From: Brasenia schreberi
Lineage: Eukaryota; Streptophyta; Magnoliopsida; Nymphaeales; Cabombaceae
Assembly (NCBI GenBank): GCA_036023115.1
Contig: JAYKKT010000047.1
Coordinates: forward strand, 310,001-374,000
Direction: 5' to 3'
Length of the DNA stretch: 64,000 bases
The notes beneath the pieces are model-generated. The model saw nothing but the letters and a program-made list of their open reading frames with translations. It was not told the DNA's origin and did no database searches. The position numbers and the translations under genes were made by a program. Below, piece after piece: positions 34,118 to 48,989 of the stretch. How positions within the stretch are numbered: position 1 is the stretch's first letter; the number at the start of each line of letters is the position of its first letter.

Positions 34118-37100
34118 TGTTCTTGCTCCTTAGTTATTAGCTCCACTCTTTATAAGAGTTATAGTTGTTGTATTGTCATAATAAATGACAACCGGTTCAT
34201 TGGCTATATTCAGCTCTAAATCACGAATGAAGCGGCTTATCCAAATGACAATCCTTATAGTCATACTGCAAGCAATATACTAAGCAACTTATATATGCAA
34301 TACTACACAACTTCATTTCTTATATGACCAAGAATTTGTTCCGCCTCCAAACAAAGAAACTTGATTGGGTGTTTATTTGTTATCTTTATCCTCGCTAAAG
34401 TCAACACCTCAGTATCTAATAATTTCTAATTCATTTGTTTTATAGCATAATTTCAAATCTCTTATTCCCTTCAGATATCTCAAAATTCTCTTTCCAACAA
34501 CTAAATGTTGCCAAGTAGGATTACCTTGATATCTACTCATGAGACTAACAATAAAACTAATATCATGTCTCATACACAAACATAACATACATCAATCTTT
34601 CAGAGCTTGAGCATAAGGAACATTAGGTTTTCCTTGTCCATTATTTGGACAGTCAACTTTACCAACCCTTTTGGCAATGAGTGTGCAAGTAGACTTGCAA
34701 TCACTCATTCTCAACTTTTTAAGAATATAATAAATATATCTCTCTTCATTTAAACATTATAGTCTCATGGGTAATCTTTACACCCAAGATATAGGATGTC
34801 TCTCCTATATCTTTTATTTTGAACTTGAAACTTAATTATAACTTGGTATTGACAATCATATCATCGTCATTACCAGTTAAAAAGATGTCATTTATATAAT
34901 GATAAGATGACAAAGTAGCTCCTACTATTTTGATCATAGACACAATGATCTAACTGATTTGCTACAAACCCAAGTTCTACAATACCATTTTGAAAAGTCA
35001 AATACCATTAATGAGGTGATTGCTAAATACCATATAAAATTTCTTTAACCTATATATCATATCATCGTGACCTTAACTACATAGCCTTCTGACTATTTCA
35101 TATAATTTGTTTCATTAAGGTCACCATTTAAAAACACAGACTTTACATCTAGTAGATATAAATCCAAATCATAAAAAATAACAATTACCGAAATTATCCT
35201 TATGGATGCAAATTTCGCAACTAGGGAATATGTTTCAACATAATTAATTCTCTTCCTTTGCGAAAAGACTTTTGCAACCAACCTCACTTTAAATTTTTTG
35301 ATTAACCATCAACTTTATTTTTCTTTTTTGTACTCATTTGCAACCAATTGCTTTTCTTCCCTTTGACAATACAACTAACTTTGAGACTTGGTTTTTTCAA
35401 TAGATTCAATTTCATGATCCATTACTTTTACCCAACCTGGTGATTCAGATGAGCTCATTGATTTTTAATAACTTAGGTTATTAATTATCTCATCTAAATC
35501 TACTGAATAACATGTCTCTTCACCTAGGTAAGTATGATAGTCCTTTAAATAGGATGGAGGAGCTCATGGTCTTTTATGACCACTTAATGTTTCAATTTGA
35601 AAATGAAGACTATTTGGTCTATGATTGGTAAAGATTTAAAAGATCACTATCAGTATCATCATTACTTGTAAGGATGTCATTCTTAGTATCCTATAAGATT
35701 TCAACATCTCTACTTTCTATCAAACCAAGTTCCATATGATAAAACCAATACCGTGTTGATTTTTTTGGGTATTCAATAACAATACATCTTAAAGATCTAA
35801 TTTATGTTTGTTTCTAGATTGTTGTAAGATCTTTATATGTGCTACAGAGCCCCATCTTTGTAGGTGACTAAGGTTTTCTTTTCTACCAAACTATAACTTA
35901 TACGGTGTAGTGAATACGCCCTTACAAGAGACTATGTTTTAAATATATATAGTTGTAGACATTCTATCTTCCTAAAATACCTTTGATAGAGAAGTATGTC
36001 CTAACATAGATTTTTCATATTTAGAAGGGTCATGTTATATTGTTTACCTACACCATTTTATTGGGATATCCTAGGCATTGTATTTTGCCTAATTATACCA
36101 TATTTTTTGTAGTATTCTGAAAACTCAAACAAGATGTATTCTCTACCTCTATCGGACTGCAATACTTTGATTGTGCATCCAAGTTAATTTTCGACTTCTT
36201 GCTTATATTTTTTGAATGTGTTCAATGCTTTTGATTTATGTAATAAGAGGTATATATATTCATATCTCTAATAATCATCAATGAAGCTTATAAAATAAAC
36301 ATTCTCACGATATGACCTTATTTTAAAAGGTCTACAAATATCAACATGAATGATTTCTAATAAACTTATTGCTCTCATTGCTTCTTTGGAAAATTATTTT
36401 TTTGTCATTTTCTCTTGAATGCAAGCCTCACATTTGTTGAATGTGGTTTTATCAAATATAGGTAATAAGTCAAAGTTTGTAAATTTCTTTAACTTATTTA
36501 AGCTAATGTGTCATAACCTTCTATGTCACTCATTCACATCAATAACTATTGCATATTCAATATAAGTAGAAGAAGTAGATAGTCCGTCATTATTCATAGT
36601 ATTCAGTTTGAATAGACCATGATCAAAATAAAAAATATCAATAAAATATAGACGATCATGTTTTCCTATGGTTATCTTCTCAAGAAAGAATCTAATGTCA
36701 AAACACTTTTTGACCTGTACATGTACAGACATCGACTCTAAATTGTGTCTTATAGATGTTATAATTAATATATCAATAATAAAGCAAGAGTACATGCTAC
36801 ATCGATCATAAAGGATCCAACTCCTAGAACACCAGAATAGGTGTTGTTTCACATGTAGACTCGATGTTCTCTAGGTCGGCACTCTTTGAGGTTCATTGCT
36901 CTATCATTACTCTTAGTGATGTGACATGTTGCTCCAGAGTCAATCCATCAATCAGAAACATCTCGGTGCAGATGAAAGCATTTTGAAATCACGCATATTA
37001 CTTTACGCTTCTCTTTTAGGCCTCCCTACTGAGTGTTGTTATCACCCTTCTTGCAGCAGTTTCTTGAATGTTGAAGCACTTTACTCGAGAAATGAATCCC

Positions 37101-38609
37101 TATGGTTTCTTGAATGTTTCACATTTTTTTTGTTAAATTTGTCAAAATTTTTATCTTGTTTCCTTTTGTTTTAATGGTTTCTGGAACTAGAGCGAAGGAC
37201 TTCTTGGGCGAAGACAAATTTTCCTTTGGCCCTTCTTTAGGTACTCTTGTTTAATTACCAATTTTATAATGAGCTCAGTTAGGGTAACTATAGAGTTAAC
37301 CCTAAGAGCAGTGGTGACCATATCTCAAGAAGAGGGAAGGTTGTTCAATATGATTGAGTTTCGCATTTGGGTCTAAAAATACCGTAACTGTAATATTGTA
37401 ATAATTTGCAAAGAAAACTATAATTTTGATGATCTACACTATTCTGTAATTTCAAAAAGTAAAAATAGATCAATATGGAATTAACAAGATATTTTTTTGT
37501 AAACATCACCTGTTTCAAGTACCTTTCGTAACATCATAGAATTTACACACTAAACTGTAAATAGATAATTGATAGTACAGTTATTTTAAGGTTTAACTTG
37601 GGTACGATCGTAAATTCAGTCTGAGATTATGTAAATTTCAGAATGAAAACCATTCAGTGGCGAAATAACAGATTTTTCAAAGACTCGTAAATATGAACTA
37701 ATGCAGCCTGTGATCTGAAATACTATAGAAATATGAGTTTCAACGTAAATATGTTTAGAGCATCCTTGTGATTACCTGGAGGAGTATGGGCAATTTTGTA
37801 CTTTTACCTTATGTTGCCCGCCATTAGAGGTTGGATTGCCCGTAATCTGGTTTGCGTGAGAGGTGCGGTTTGCCGACTTGCTTTTTCCGACACTCGGAGA
37901 AGAAGACTACTGCCAGTTGAGGGAATTAAAGCATGACAGAGGCTTGCTAACTGAGTTTCAATAAGAGTTTTGCCTCTTCAATTCATTTATTCTTTCACAT
38001 CTATATATTCTATTAAAAAAACAGGCAGTCGTGATGATCGACTGTTAAGGATAAAGGACGAACTTGTCACCCTTCTTTATCCGATTCGAGTTGATGTCTT
38101 TCTTGCAGTGGTGACGACCAAAGGAGGAACAGAAAGCCCCTTTTATTTTGTTTTGCTTCTTTCTCTTCTTTTTGTTCTCTTTTTTCTTAGTATGTTCTGA
38201 TTCAGTTTGTTCTTGATTGAATTAGAAAAGAAGTTTGTTTCAGATCGAGAATAAAGAAACAAAAAGTAGGAAAAGAGGGAGAAAAAAAGGATGTAAACTT
38301 GATCAGATTAGAGTTTAACTTGATTGTGTGTTTTCGGTTTTTTTTTCGATCGGTTGCTTTTTGTGAATTTTTCAGAATAGACTATAGCCAAAGTAACATA
38401 TTACGGTCATCTAGATTACAAATTGTTCATTTGTAATTTGTAGGGAGGAAGCAACAAAGAATATATAATGTCAGTGTCTGATCCAATCTAGGTTATTGTT
38501 CTCCTCCTTCAGTTAAAATGTTTATATATATGAACATATCAGTAGTTTACCTATTGTAGATTCGGATGCTTCGTGGTGCCTAATAAGATCAACCTGGCTT
38601 TGATACTAA
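34118..38609 (-). mobile_element. Ty1-copia retrotransposon (family B), decayed, copy 2
   Basis: Minus-strand copia order. RT C-terminal sequence (34118-35090) matches 49330-50085 at length. RT N-terminal residues at 35093-35287 include RLVAKVFSQRKRINYVETYS and LLDVKSVFLNGDLNE. Integrase at about 35800-36450 includes IKVLQSDRGREY and a CEACI zinc-finger remnant. The protease DSGAT motif is at 36927-36941, and a gag-like leader lies beyond. The RT motif reads YINDI at 34884-34898, so the first catalytic Asp is Asn. The RNase H end and 3' LTR are missing on the left. Stops and frameshifts make it non-functional. Confidence 0.82.
38593..38608 (-). promoter_or_regulatory. Primer binding site of copia copy 2 (initiator Met tRNA)
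   Basis: The complement reads TAGTATCAAAGCCAGG, matching the plant copia primer site TGGTATCAGAGC at all but two bases; both changes are G to A. It sits one base inside the 5' LTR. Confidence 0.8.
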
Positions 38610-39010
38610 TGTTGATTTGTGAACGAAGCAGAGCGTTACCGTTTTACTTTGAATCTCCTTCAAGAAGGATTACAGAGACAACAGATGAACGAGAAAAGAA
38701 GAAATCTTAGTATCAATAAAATCGATATCCCCTCTTCTATTTTTCTTTTCTTTATATCAATAAAATCGATATCAAGAAAAGAATAGCTTAGTTTTTCTTT
38801 ACTAAGCTATTCTTGGATGTCGGTTACTGCTACTAGAAACGGCTCCCTGCCTTAATTAACTTTATTATAAATAAAAATAATTGTATGAATTTTAAAATAG
38901 TTTTGTTTGTAAAATAGAACGGTTCATACAATATGGAAGGGGCCCTCCTTCCTTATTGCATGATCGTTATGATTAAGGCTTATAGCCACTTTCATAACCA
39001 GCGGTTATCA
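38610..39010 (-). repeat. 5' LTR of copia family B, copy 2 (401 bp)
   Basis: Starts TGTTGATTTG and ends GGTTATCA on the plus strand. It aligns with 48620-48989 at the ends and at internal blocks such as GGATGTC-GTTAC and the region before AATATGGAAGGG. A direct repeat 'atcaataaaatcgatatc' occurs twice near 38711-38775. Confidence 0.8.
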
Positions 39011-39494
39011 GGTTTCTATCAAGTCGATCATGCTGAATCGATCCACACAGTCATATATGCTAAAAAGGACTATCATTACAATGAAAAACTAAGCATTGTA
39101 GCCATGGAGCTGGACTCTTTGAGAATAAATGTGGCTCTTTTCTTATTTCGACTGGAAAAGAAAGTTAATGGAGCGATCAATATCATCTCTTTATCTCATA
39201 TCTAACCTCCTTTTCAACCAAGGCAGCATAGAGGGAGAGAGAGAGAGAGAGAGTATTGCAGAGAGGGTCTAACACAACCAAGATAAGAAAAAGAATGATT
39301 ATACGATCAATCTCATTCTGAATTTCTACATGGACTTCATGTCAATTTATAATACTGATGTACACTTGGTTGTTCGGAGAGAAGAGTGTCAATACAAGTG
39401 TGGCCTCTACTAGTTACAAGAGAGGACGGGAGTGTATGGAGACAACAATACGATGCAATTCTCAAGTTCAGTCAAACCTACCAATTGCATTTAA

Positions 39495-39498
<4 letters not shown>

Positions 39499-39546
<48 letters not shown>
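39499..39546. repeat. (CT)24 microsatellite
   Basis: About 24 CT units followed by GTGTATATATATAT. Confidence 0.95.
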
Positions 39547-39561
<15 letters not shown>

Positions 39562-42500
39562 ATATAGATGTTCTAAAAATGTGTATTGTGTTGAAATATG
39601 AGCATATAGGTTGTAAAGTTTTCTCTTTTCAACCATACATGCATTGTAGGTTCAGAACAGTTGGTTCGACCTCATATACGAATTCGTTTGCTATGTTATA
39701 GCGGCTCATTTAAAGGAGATGTGTTGTTGGTCATCCGCACCTGGTGAAGCAAATTCGCTAGCGCACTTTAGCTCAAATGGCGTTACGGGAATAGCATACA
39801 GTTCGGATGGAGATTGCACAGGACTCTGTTTTTAACCATGGCTGTAAAAGATTGTGCCTACATATAATTCTTAGTTACATAATTTAATAATATTTAGGCA
39901 GGTTAAAAAGAGGCACATGCAATAATTAGAAATTTGCTAAAACCATGATTAAAAGACTACATTCTGCGTTTTAAAGTTCTCAAAATACAGAGAAATGACA
40001 ATATTTGGTAACTTGACAGTTCAAGAAAGCCCAATGCCTCCATTTCCCTTCATATATCCCAAAGAAAAGAATGGATAGAATAGGTAGCAGTCAGCTTGCT
40101 TCTGCTTATTTTCTTCATAGCCTCATTTCTTGATGCATGATTTGTAGTGACAACCTGCCAGGTCTCTTGGTTCCCTTCAACACCTTAAAACCTTCTCTGG
40201 CCCAAGTTGGTGCTGCTTTACAACTAGGACTGGTAAATGAACTGATTGGCTCATATTTCAGCTTGTCCCTGGCTCGTTCGTGTTTGGTACGTTGAACTGT
40301 CCCTGTCGAACATGAACATGTTATCTTCAACTCGATTCAGCTAGTGAAAGCTCATTAAATGGCGTATCATATATCTTTACCTGAACATTACCTCAAGGTA
40401 ATTGTATTATAGTATTTAAGGTAAATGAAAGGCCATTTTCAGAAAGGAAGACTTTAGGTGAATGACGGGACATTTATGTTCAGGAAATTTAAGGAAGTTT
40501 CTTTCACAACAGATTGCTTATAAGAGGATAGTGAGCCCTTGCTGAACAGAGGATGCCTGCTAAACCGTAGCACAGCTCATTCTTAGCCAAGCAATGAAGA
40601 AAGGTTTTCTGGTTCACCAACTATATTTAGAGCCCAGAAGGGTGCAAATCAAACAACTCATAGCTTTTATCCTTCATGACATCTTCCTTCTTTCAACACA
40701 TTTGCTTCTGTCGCCAATTACTGACCCAGTTTCTGTGGCTAGCTTGTATCCAAATACTAATAGATGTTGTTCATAAAAAGGGCGAAGTCAAGTAAAAAAC
40801 ATTGTCCTTCTTTTGGGCAGCAAAGCAACCACGTTAGAGGCCCTTGTGTTTCTTCTATGTGATGTCAATAGATGCAACTTTTCTCCATGATCAATTGAAC
40901 TAGAATTGCTGAGTTATTAATTAATTACGGTTTGGATTCGGGTCAGACACGACACTAATGAATCTAACAAATCGGGTCGTACAAATGTACAACCAACTTC
41001 ACTAGGGGTGTCAACTGTAGGGTCTGATCTGGTTCAAATCCAGGTAATTCCCATTCGGTTTCATACATTATGGTCTTGTTCAATCTGTTCAAATCCAACC
41101 CCTTTGACTCCCCTTGTATATATATCCATCCAACGCATGCTAATAAGTTGTGATATTCATCGGATTCAGAATACAAGAGTATATATACATATACTCTGCC
41201 AAGTCTGTTTGGCCTCCCATGTCACTTGTGGTGAGTTCAATTCGGGGGACACACGTATGGTTGTGTGTTAGGCTTCAACCTCTTGTTGTCATTCACTCAC
41301 ACAAACGCATGCGCGTGCGCACACACATATGTGTATATATAGAGAGAAAGAGGAGACACCTTAGTTCATGTGCACATATATATATATATATATATAATAT
41401 CTTATTTTGAGTGAGACTTACCTGACTTCTGTACAGGTTGGCTGCAGCACTTCTGGTTTTACGCGTGGTAGACATCGATTGGGCCATCACCAAATCTTGT
41501 TCTTTGTTTTCTTCTTTGCAAATACTTTAACTAGGTTATAATGGTATACATGATCAGACGAAAAGGGTGGGATCAGCCTGAATTAGCCAAGCACATGGTG
41601 GGGCCCTTTAGAATCGATGGCCACGTGTGCTGTATAATTGGTATATCTGGATCCCACCTCTCTCTTCAGAGAAGAGAAGCGTCCTACTGTCTACTTTTTA
41701 ATTTTTAATTTTTTTTACTTCGAGCTTTGGTGCACATAATAATATGTAAATATTTAATTCTTGGGTCACCATTCGTGTTGAATGACAATTCCTTTTTGTT
41801 CTCTATATCTGAGAATCATCCAAAGTTGGTTCAGTTTCTATTGTATACACCGTGGATCAAGTTTTCAAACTCGGGCTGTTTCTGGGGATTGGATCGGTGT
41901 AAGATATGGTGGCACTCTTAATATGATTTATGTGTAATATAGAGAGAGATAGTTGTCGGTGCTCAATTTTTATTTATGTTTAAATATCTTCATCATTCAA
42001 TCAATTTGATAATAAAAATATTTGAATTTAAAAAATAATTTATACAGTTATACTTTTCATACTTGCATTTAATGCATAATGATACAATCCACTTTTTTAC
42101 TTGAAATCCACCGAATGGTAAAAATATTAGAATAGATTTAAGCATGATTAAATTGAACATGGACCACTCTCTCTTTTTATATACATAATACAAAATATTC
42201 CAAAGGAAAGCAAAAGAAACAAGTACATGAGGAAAAAGTAACTCGATTTACCCACAATGGCTAAGCCTAGCTACAGGGTAAAATCTCTCGTACTACCCAT
42301 GCCCATGAGGTTCCACAATGTGATATTTATATGGAGAGATTACATCGATAAGAAAGGCAAAAAAAAATCACATCAAATGAAAGGGAAAAAATAAGAGTTT
42401 TATATCTATCAATCTTCCTCGCCATATCTAATTGATATGATCTCAATCTTGTTTCCTTTCTCATTTGTCGCCAAATGTAACTTCCAACACATATCTATAC

Positions 42501-43278
42501 ACACACATATATTATATATATTCTTGGTGGAGGTAAGGGATATGCATGTGGCGTGCATGTGATCTCATTTAATATTCAACTCGATACTGTTCATACGCTG
42601 ATGATGAGCAATCCAACATGCACTCCCCATGTGGGAAATCATTACGTTCTTTCATCAACCAAAGATTTATTCATATCGATTCTCGATTTTGGATACGGTT
42701 TAGCCATTACCAAATAAAAAGAAAATTTAGTTTATCCTTATCTATTAGCGTGTAGCAGAGGGATATTCATATGATTTCTGCATGGCGCATATTTGAGCTA
42801 AGTTGAAACCAGGTTTGGGCATTCATCAAATTATTGATGCATTCAGTATGTAACTGAACTAGTCTAGCTTATAAAAACCAACTCAGCTGGGGTTAGGTAG
42901 ACCCTACCAGATATGCACGCCCTCGGCCTCGAACTCGTGACCTTCAACTTGAAGGCAGTCCGCCGTGTACCCAGAAATCAATAATAACATGTCAAGTATA
43001 ATTTTCAGCTATTGTTGGGGGGGCCTCATACTTTCGTTAGAAAGAATACAGACAGTGTCTGCTCTACTCTTTATAGTGGTTTTTTGGAAATTAAAAAATA
43101 AAACAAATTTTTTTTTGAACCGTATGCCCACTAGCAAAAATTTCGGGGTCCACCACTTTCTCCCTCAAAGAATACAGCCCACACAGCTAAAGGCCTTCAA
43201 GGTTACGGCCAGAGAGTAAGGCTTGTAAGAAGAGATGAGCCTAACAACCTTCCCTTGCTGCTTGGTGTGCGTGCACAC

Positions 43279-43280
43279 AA

Positions 43281-43312
<32 letters not shown>
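43279..43312. repeat. (CA)n(TA)n compound microsatellite
   Basis: About ten CA units run directly into about seven TA units. Confidence 0.9.
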
Positions 43313-43313
<1 letters not shown>

Positions 43314-43624
43314 GGACCTGATGCGAAGCATGATTCAGTTGTAACAATAAATTAAATAAACTTCATTATTTGTAGTGCATTATATGAATGCCCGACGTTC
43401 GTGATATACCCAGATCCGTTTGTCCCACAAAACTTGTTCGTTTAGATCATTCTGATCCAGTGGCAGACCTATATTGAATCAAGGTGGGGCAGCGGTCCCA
43501 CCCAAAATTCGAAAAATGAATGAAAAACACCATATCTCGTGGTTGAATTTCTAACCATAATGTGTAGTTCGCCCCACCTTAAACAGCCTCATGGCCTATT
43601 TGCCCCAACCCAATTTGTGTATGG

Positions 43625-43925
43625 TCAGTCATGTCCTCTCTCAAGCTATTTGAACTAAAGTTCATGAACTACCATCTATATAAAAAGATATGTGGGATTC
43701 TTTCAACTATCAATATGATACTAAAGAATTTCTAATGATATTTAAATGCACGCCTCTTACTCACGTGTGACTTTCAAACTTTTAGACTTTCACTTTAATC
43801 AAAGTATATCAAATAAGTATTTAGAAATACTTAACATGAACTAAATAAACTAAATTTAATTAATATCATATGTATTTAATTAACTCAACCATCATCAATT
43901 AGTTATTAAGTCTAATAATTAGTAC
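43625..43925 (-). repeat. Partial LTR of copia family A
   Basis: Shares with 1-282 and 7830-8088 the blocks CAAGCT-TTTGAACTAA, a TATATAAAA-like box, ACTCACGTGTGAC, TTTTAGACTTTCAC and TTAATTAACT. No internal copia sequence adjoins it, so it may be a solo or truncated LTR. Confidence 0.6.
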
Positions 43926-45371
<1,446 letters not shown>

Positions 45372-45460
45372 GTCAACTCATGCTTCTTCCTGCAACTCTA
45401 CACTAACAAAGCTATCATCTTTGTTTGCAAGTTCGGAGCAACCCCAGACATCTGAAGCAG

Positions 45461-45943
45461 GTAAAACGCTCAAAACCTTATTGTTGTTGTGACTAGTTTT
45501 GTTTATTTACAGACTAAATGTATAGAATAAAGTAGGCAGCCATCTTTTGGATTTTCATGGACATCCCTCTTATGAATCTTCTGTCTTTTTCCTGAGAATT
45601 ATGAACTTAAAAGATGATACATGCTAGTTTTTCATCTTCACTTGGAAACCCTGTACTTTTCTAACGCATACTGTCTTCCTAATGGAAGCTTATAGCTTGT
45701 CTGAGGTAATCTTTTCATAGAGATTGTTGATTTATAAGAAGATTCAGTATCTGTAATAGATCTTACTATAAACTCAGGTTAGCTTCTTCGCACTGTTCAT
45801 GTTAGTCATAACAAATGGTTTCACTCTTGACAAGTACGAAAAGGAGTAAAAAGATTTCTGTCATTTCAAGGCATTATAACCCTTCTCTAATGGTCCTTAA
45901 TCTTGCACGAAATGCATCTTATAAGCAGAAAACAATTTGTCAG
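45461..45943 (+). other. Probable 5'UTR intron of the DUF1677 gene
   Basis: The donor GAAGCAG/GTAAAA and the acceptor TTTGTCAG/GATCG give a 483-base intron ending 12 bases before the chosen ATG. If it is retained, the frame opens further upstream at 45815 and would add 47 residues with no family resemblance. Confidence 0.55.
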
Positions 45944-45955
45944 GATCGTGAAGAA

Positions 45956-46255
45956 ATGGAGATTGAATCAGTAAAGTGTGAGTGCTGTGGGCTCAAAGAG
46001 GACTGCACCCAGGACTACATAGCAGAGGTGAAGGCAAAATTCAGTGGAAATTGGCTATGTGGGCTGTGTGCAGAGGCAGTCAGTGATGAAATCATCAAAG
46101 GAAAGGCCACATTTGACATTGAAGAGGCGATCAACGCTCACATGGCATTCTGCAGGAAATTCATGTCGAACCCAGCTGTGAAGGTCGCCGATGGCATGCG
46201 CCAGTTGCTCAGGAGAAGATCGGGAAGACATAGCATTCAGCAAAGAAGCTCCTAA
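45956..46255 (+). CDS. DUF1677 family protein, 99 residues
   Basis: Single coding exon. The ATG at 45956 gives MEIESVKCECCGLKEDC, the usual N-terminus of this plant-specific family. The protein has a CxCCGxxxxC motif at about 8-17, WLCGLC at 33-38, the AxxAHMAFCRKF segment at about 58-69, and SNPAVKVADGMRQLLRRRSG towards the end (71-90). The paired cysteines suggest metal binding, but the molecular function of DUF1677 is unknown. The length fits the family and there is no damage. Upstream signals (TATA box, leader exon, 5'UTR intron) agree with one transcription unit. The (CT)56 tract just before the TATA box could affect its expression. Confidence 0.9.
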   Translation: MEIESVKCECCGLKEDCTQDYIAEVKAKFSGNWLCGLCAEAVSDEIIKGKATFDIEEAINAHMAFCRKFMSNPAVKVADGMRQLLRRRSGRHSIQQRSS

Positions 46256-48619
46256 GGTCGTCATTACTGCAGCCAAGATGGACCAAGGCAGAAGCTGCTT
46301 CTCTCTCAAGCACAACAAATTTCTTCTCTAGCTATGCCAGATGATGATGACGACAAACCTCTCTCTTTCTGTTCATCTCTTTTTCTCAAATCCTCATTTA
46401 TAAGATTGTAAATAACAGCCAATTGATTTTGAAATCTTTTAGTTGTCTTCCTTGAATTTTTTCTAAATAATGATTCAGTTCAGATCTCAAAACAAACTTT
46501 GAGCTTGAAATATTAAACGATCTTTCTTTTAGTTAATGAATTTTGGGAACCAAACTTAAAACACTGAAGGCTTCAATATCGCATTCAATTGTAGGTTGCT
46601 CCCATGGAAACATGTTAGCTTCATCAACTAGGTCTCAGTTTCTATGACAAGACAGTTTGATTCCTATGGGCGTGTCGTCTGTGATGGAAGGAAACAATAG
46701 ATTACGATCTTGCTTTCTTTGACTAACATGCTAATATGACACAAGTTCGAAGTCAATGACAATGAGTCCCATACTGTATGGAAAATTAACCTAAATCCAA
46801 AATTGAACATTGGTTAGGCCTCATATAGCAATTGAATTCAGTAATTTCGGGTCAATATTGCACAAATATCAAAGATATGGAAACTAGATTTTCTTTATGG
46901 ATCGATAGTGCAAAACACTATGAAGTTCTTGGATAATATTCACTTTTTGAACACAGACATTCAATCTTCTCTAGACAGTTTTCAGTTAAACTTGTTAGAT
47001 TGGTCTAATTTCACATTTCTTAACACTTGTGGAAAAGATCAATCTGAATGATAGGTGCGTCGCTAGATTGCGAATCATCTGGGGCGGCTTGTTTAGGAGG
47101 CTTTCACAGATGGGCTCATACTCTCTCATATTGACAACTTTCCCTTTCATGGCTCATGCAAGGGTCACACGCAGCCATACATCAAATCATTTTCAAAGTG
47201 TTTATTAAAAAATATTAGAAAATAATTAGAGGGTTCATTCCTAAGATTGAAAAGCAGGCCCACATCGCTAATGGCTTGGATGGTGTGATTAAACATGACC
47301 AGTTCTAAAACCCAGGACTGACAGTTTGAAACTATTGGTTTTAATTCACTCAGAACTATATGAACTGTAATTTAATCGAGTTTCACCTAGTTCTGGTTAT
47401 GATTTATAACTCCTGGTTCTAGTTACAGTTCCAGTCTGAATGAAAAAAACAAGACAGAAATAGAGAAGTAAAAATGTTTTGAAAAAACTTACAAAATAGA
47501 AGCGGAACCTGTAGCTTGAACCGCCGCTTCCAGTTCCGCTTCAATTGGCCGGTCTTTTCCTAGTTTGGTTCGAGTTAAACCGCTGGATTGGTTCTGAATC
47601 GGCCATGTCTGTCTAGGTGTAAGGACATGTTACCATTTGCTTCAGTGTAGAACATGTCTATCGTACCCACATGCTTATGTCATTGTCAGAAACATGCAAG
47701 TTGGGTTTCAGAAGCAAATTGCAGATTTTTTTACCCTTTTGGGGAGCACCTCTTAGTGCAGTTCAGTTTTCTCATGCAGGCCTACCATGTGAAAATTGGC
47801 TAAACGCATCAATGGCCCATCGCCAACCATGTCAAGGAAGAACGCATGGCTGCCACACTCTTGCTTTGTTCCCCTTCACATGCATCAATGGTATTTCTTG
47901 CCTTCCTTGATCTTCTCTTATGACGAGGAACCTTGTTTCAGACAAAATCGGGTGAGAACACGATCACTGTACCTTAAATTCGGAACCTCTCTCTCTCTCT
48001 CTCTACAAGATCGCCCATGCACACTCCCCATGTGGGCGTGTTTGGATATATGCATGCAGTCTCGAATTATACAAGACAAATGTTGGACAAAAGAAATATT
48101 CCAAAGAGCTTCTCTCATGATCGTGTGCTCGTGAGACCAACTCCAATTTTTACAATATCAACGCAACATGCTTACCACCCATGTGCTTTGTCTTTGGGGG
48201 GATGCATTCCCCGATTATAATGTTCGACAAAGAAGATATATACTGCAAGAGGACATGGGCCCGAAAAAGCCTTTTTGTCTACTCCTCCATCGGTATTCTC
48301 TGCAGAATTAACACGAAATGATAGTTAATTTGGAGTATCTCAAGTTTTTTGTGATTCAAACTTGATGCAACAGAAGTCGGAGGAGAAAAATAAGAAAGAA
48401 ATGTAGTAACCATCCCTCTGGTTGCCTTTCGTTCAAGCCCTGTTGGTGCTGGTTTTCTCCATTCGATTACAAGACTCGAAATGGAGACCTTGCATAATAG
48501 GAGCAACTGCTCAACCACTTGAATCAATCCTTAGGTCACCTTTTCTATTAGCGTTAATGGACAAATTGCTCTCCTTATAAACGAAAACAAAATACATCAA
48601 ATACATGTGACATTTTTCT
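46256..48619. other. DUF1677 3' flank and intergenic DNA
   Basis: The first 200 bases are probably 3' UTR. No further gene was recognised. A weak small-repeat relative ('gctaatatgacacaag') lies at 46730-46790. Confidence 0.4.
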
Positions 48620-48989
48620 TGTTGATTTTGCAGTGGAGCGTCGCCATTGGCCTAACATGGTTTGTTCAAGATGGTTTCGTACAAGAGCAGAAGAAAGACA
48701 GAACAACAGATTTTTCAGAATATGTATGTTCTCTTTTTAATTGCTCTTCTTCTTCCCTTTTATTCTTATACAATTTCCCTATATTGGATGTCCGTTACAG
48801 TCAAGTGAAATAGCTTCATTGTTGTAATGCCTCTTTTAATTTAGTTATAATAAAAATTGTTGTTTTATATAAATAAAATATTTATATATGAATTTGAAAA
48901 TATATCCTGAAATATGGAAGGGAGTCCTCCTTATATATTCCATCATTGTTACTAAAAGGAATTATGGCAACTAACTCTAGGAGTTATCA
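48620..48989 (-). repeat. 3' LTR of copia family B, copy 3 (370 bp)
   Basis: Starts TGTTGATTTTG and ends GAGTTATCA. It matches the 5' LTR of copy 2 in several blocks. The complement of 48990-48999 (TAGTGGGAGA) is a good copia polypurine tract next to the LTR. Confidence 0.75.

Larger units (their letters stand above)
39011..43619. other. Intergenic, no gene recognised
   Basis: No coding region could be supported on either strand. The stretch holds microsatellites at 39234-39254 (GA), 39499-39546 (CT) and 43279-43312 (CA then TA), and a fragment near 43455-43600 that begins CAGTGGCAGACC, like the repeat edges at 23690 and 61225. Confidence 0.4.

Noticed and set aside
45815..45955. N-terminal extension of the DUF1677 protein to an upstream ATG
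   Set aside because: The added 47 residues lack family similarity, and a splice acceptor at 45942-45943 removes them.
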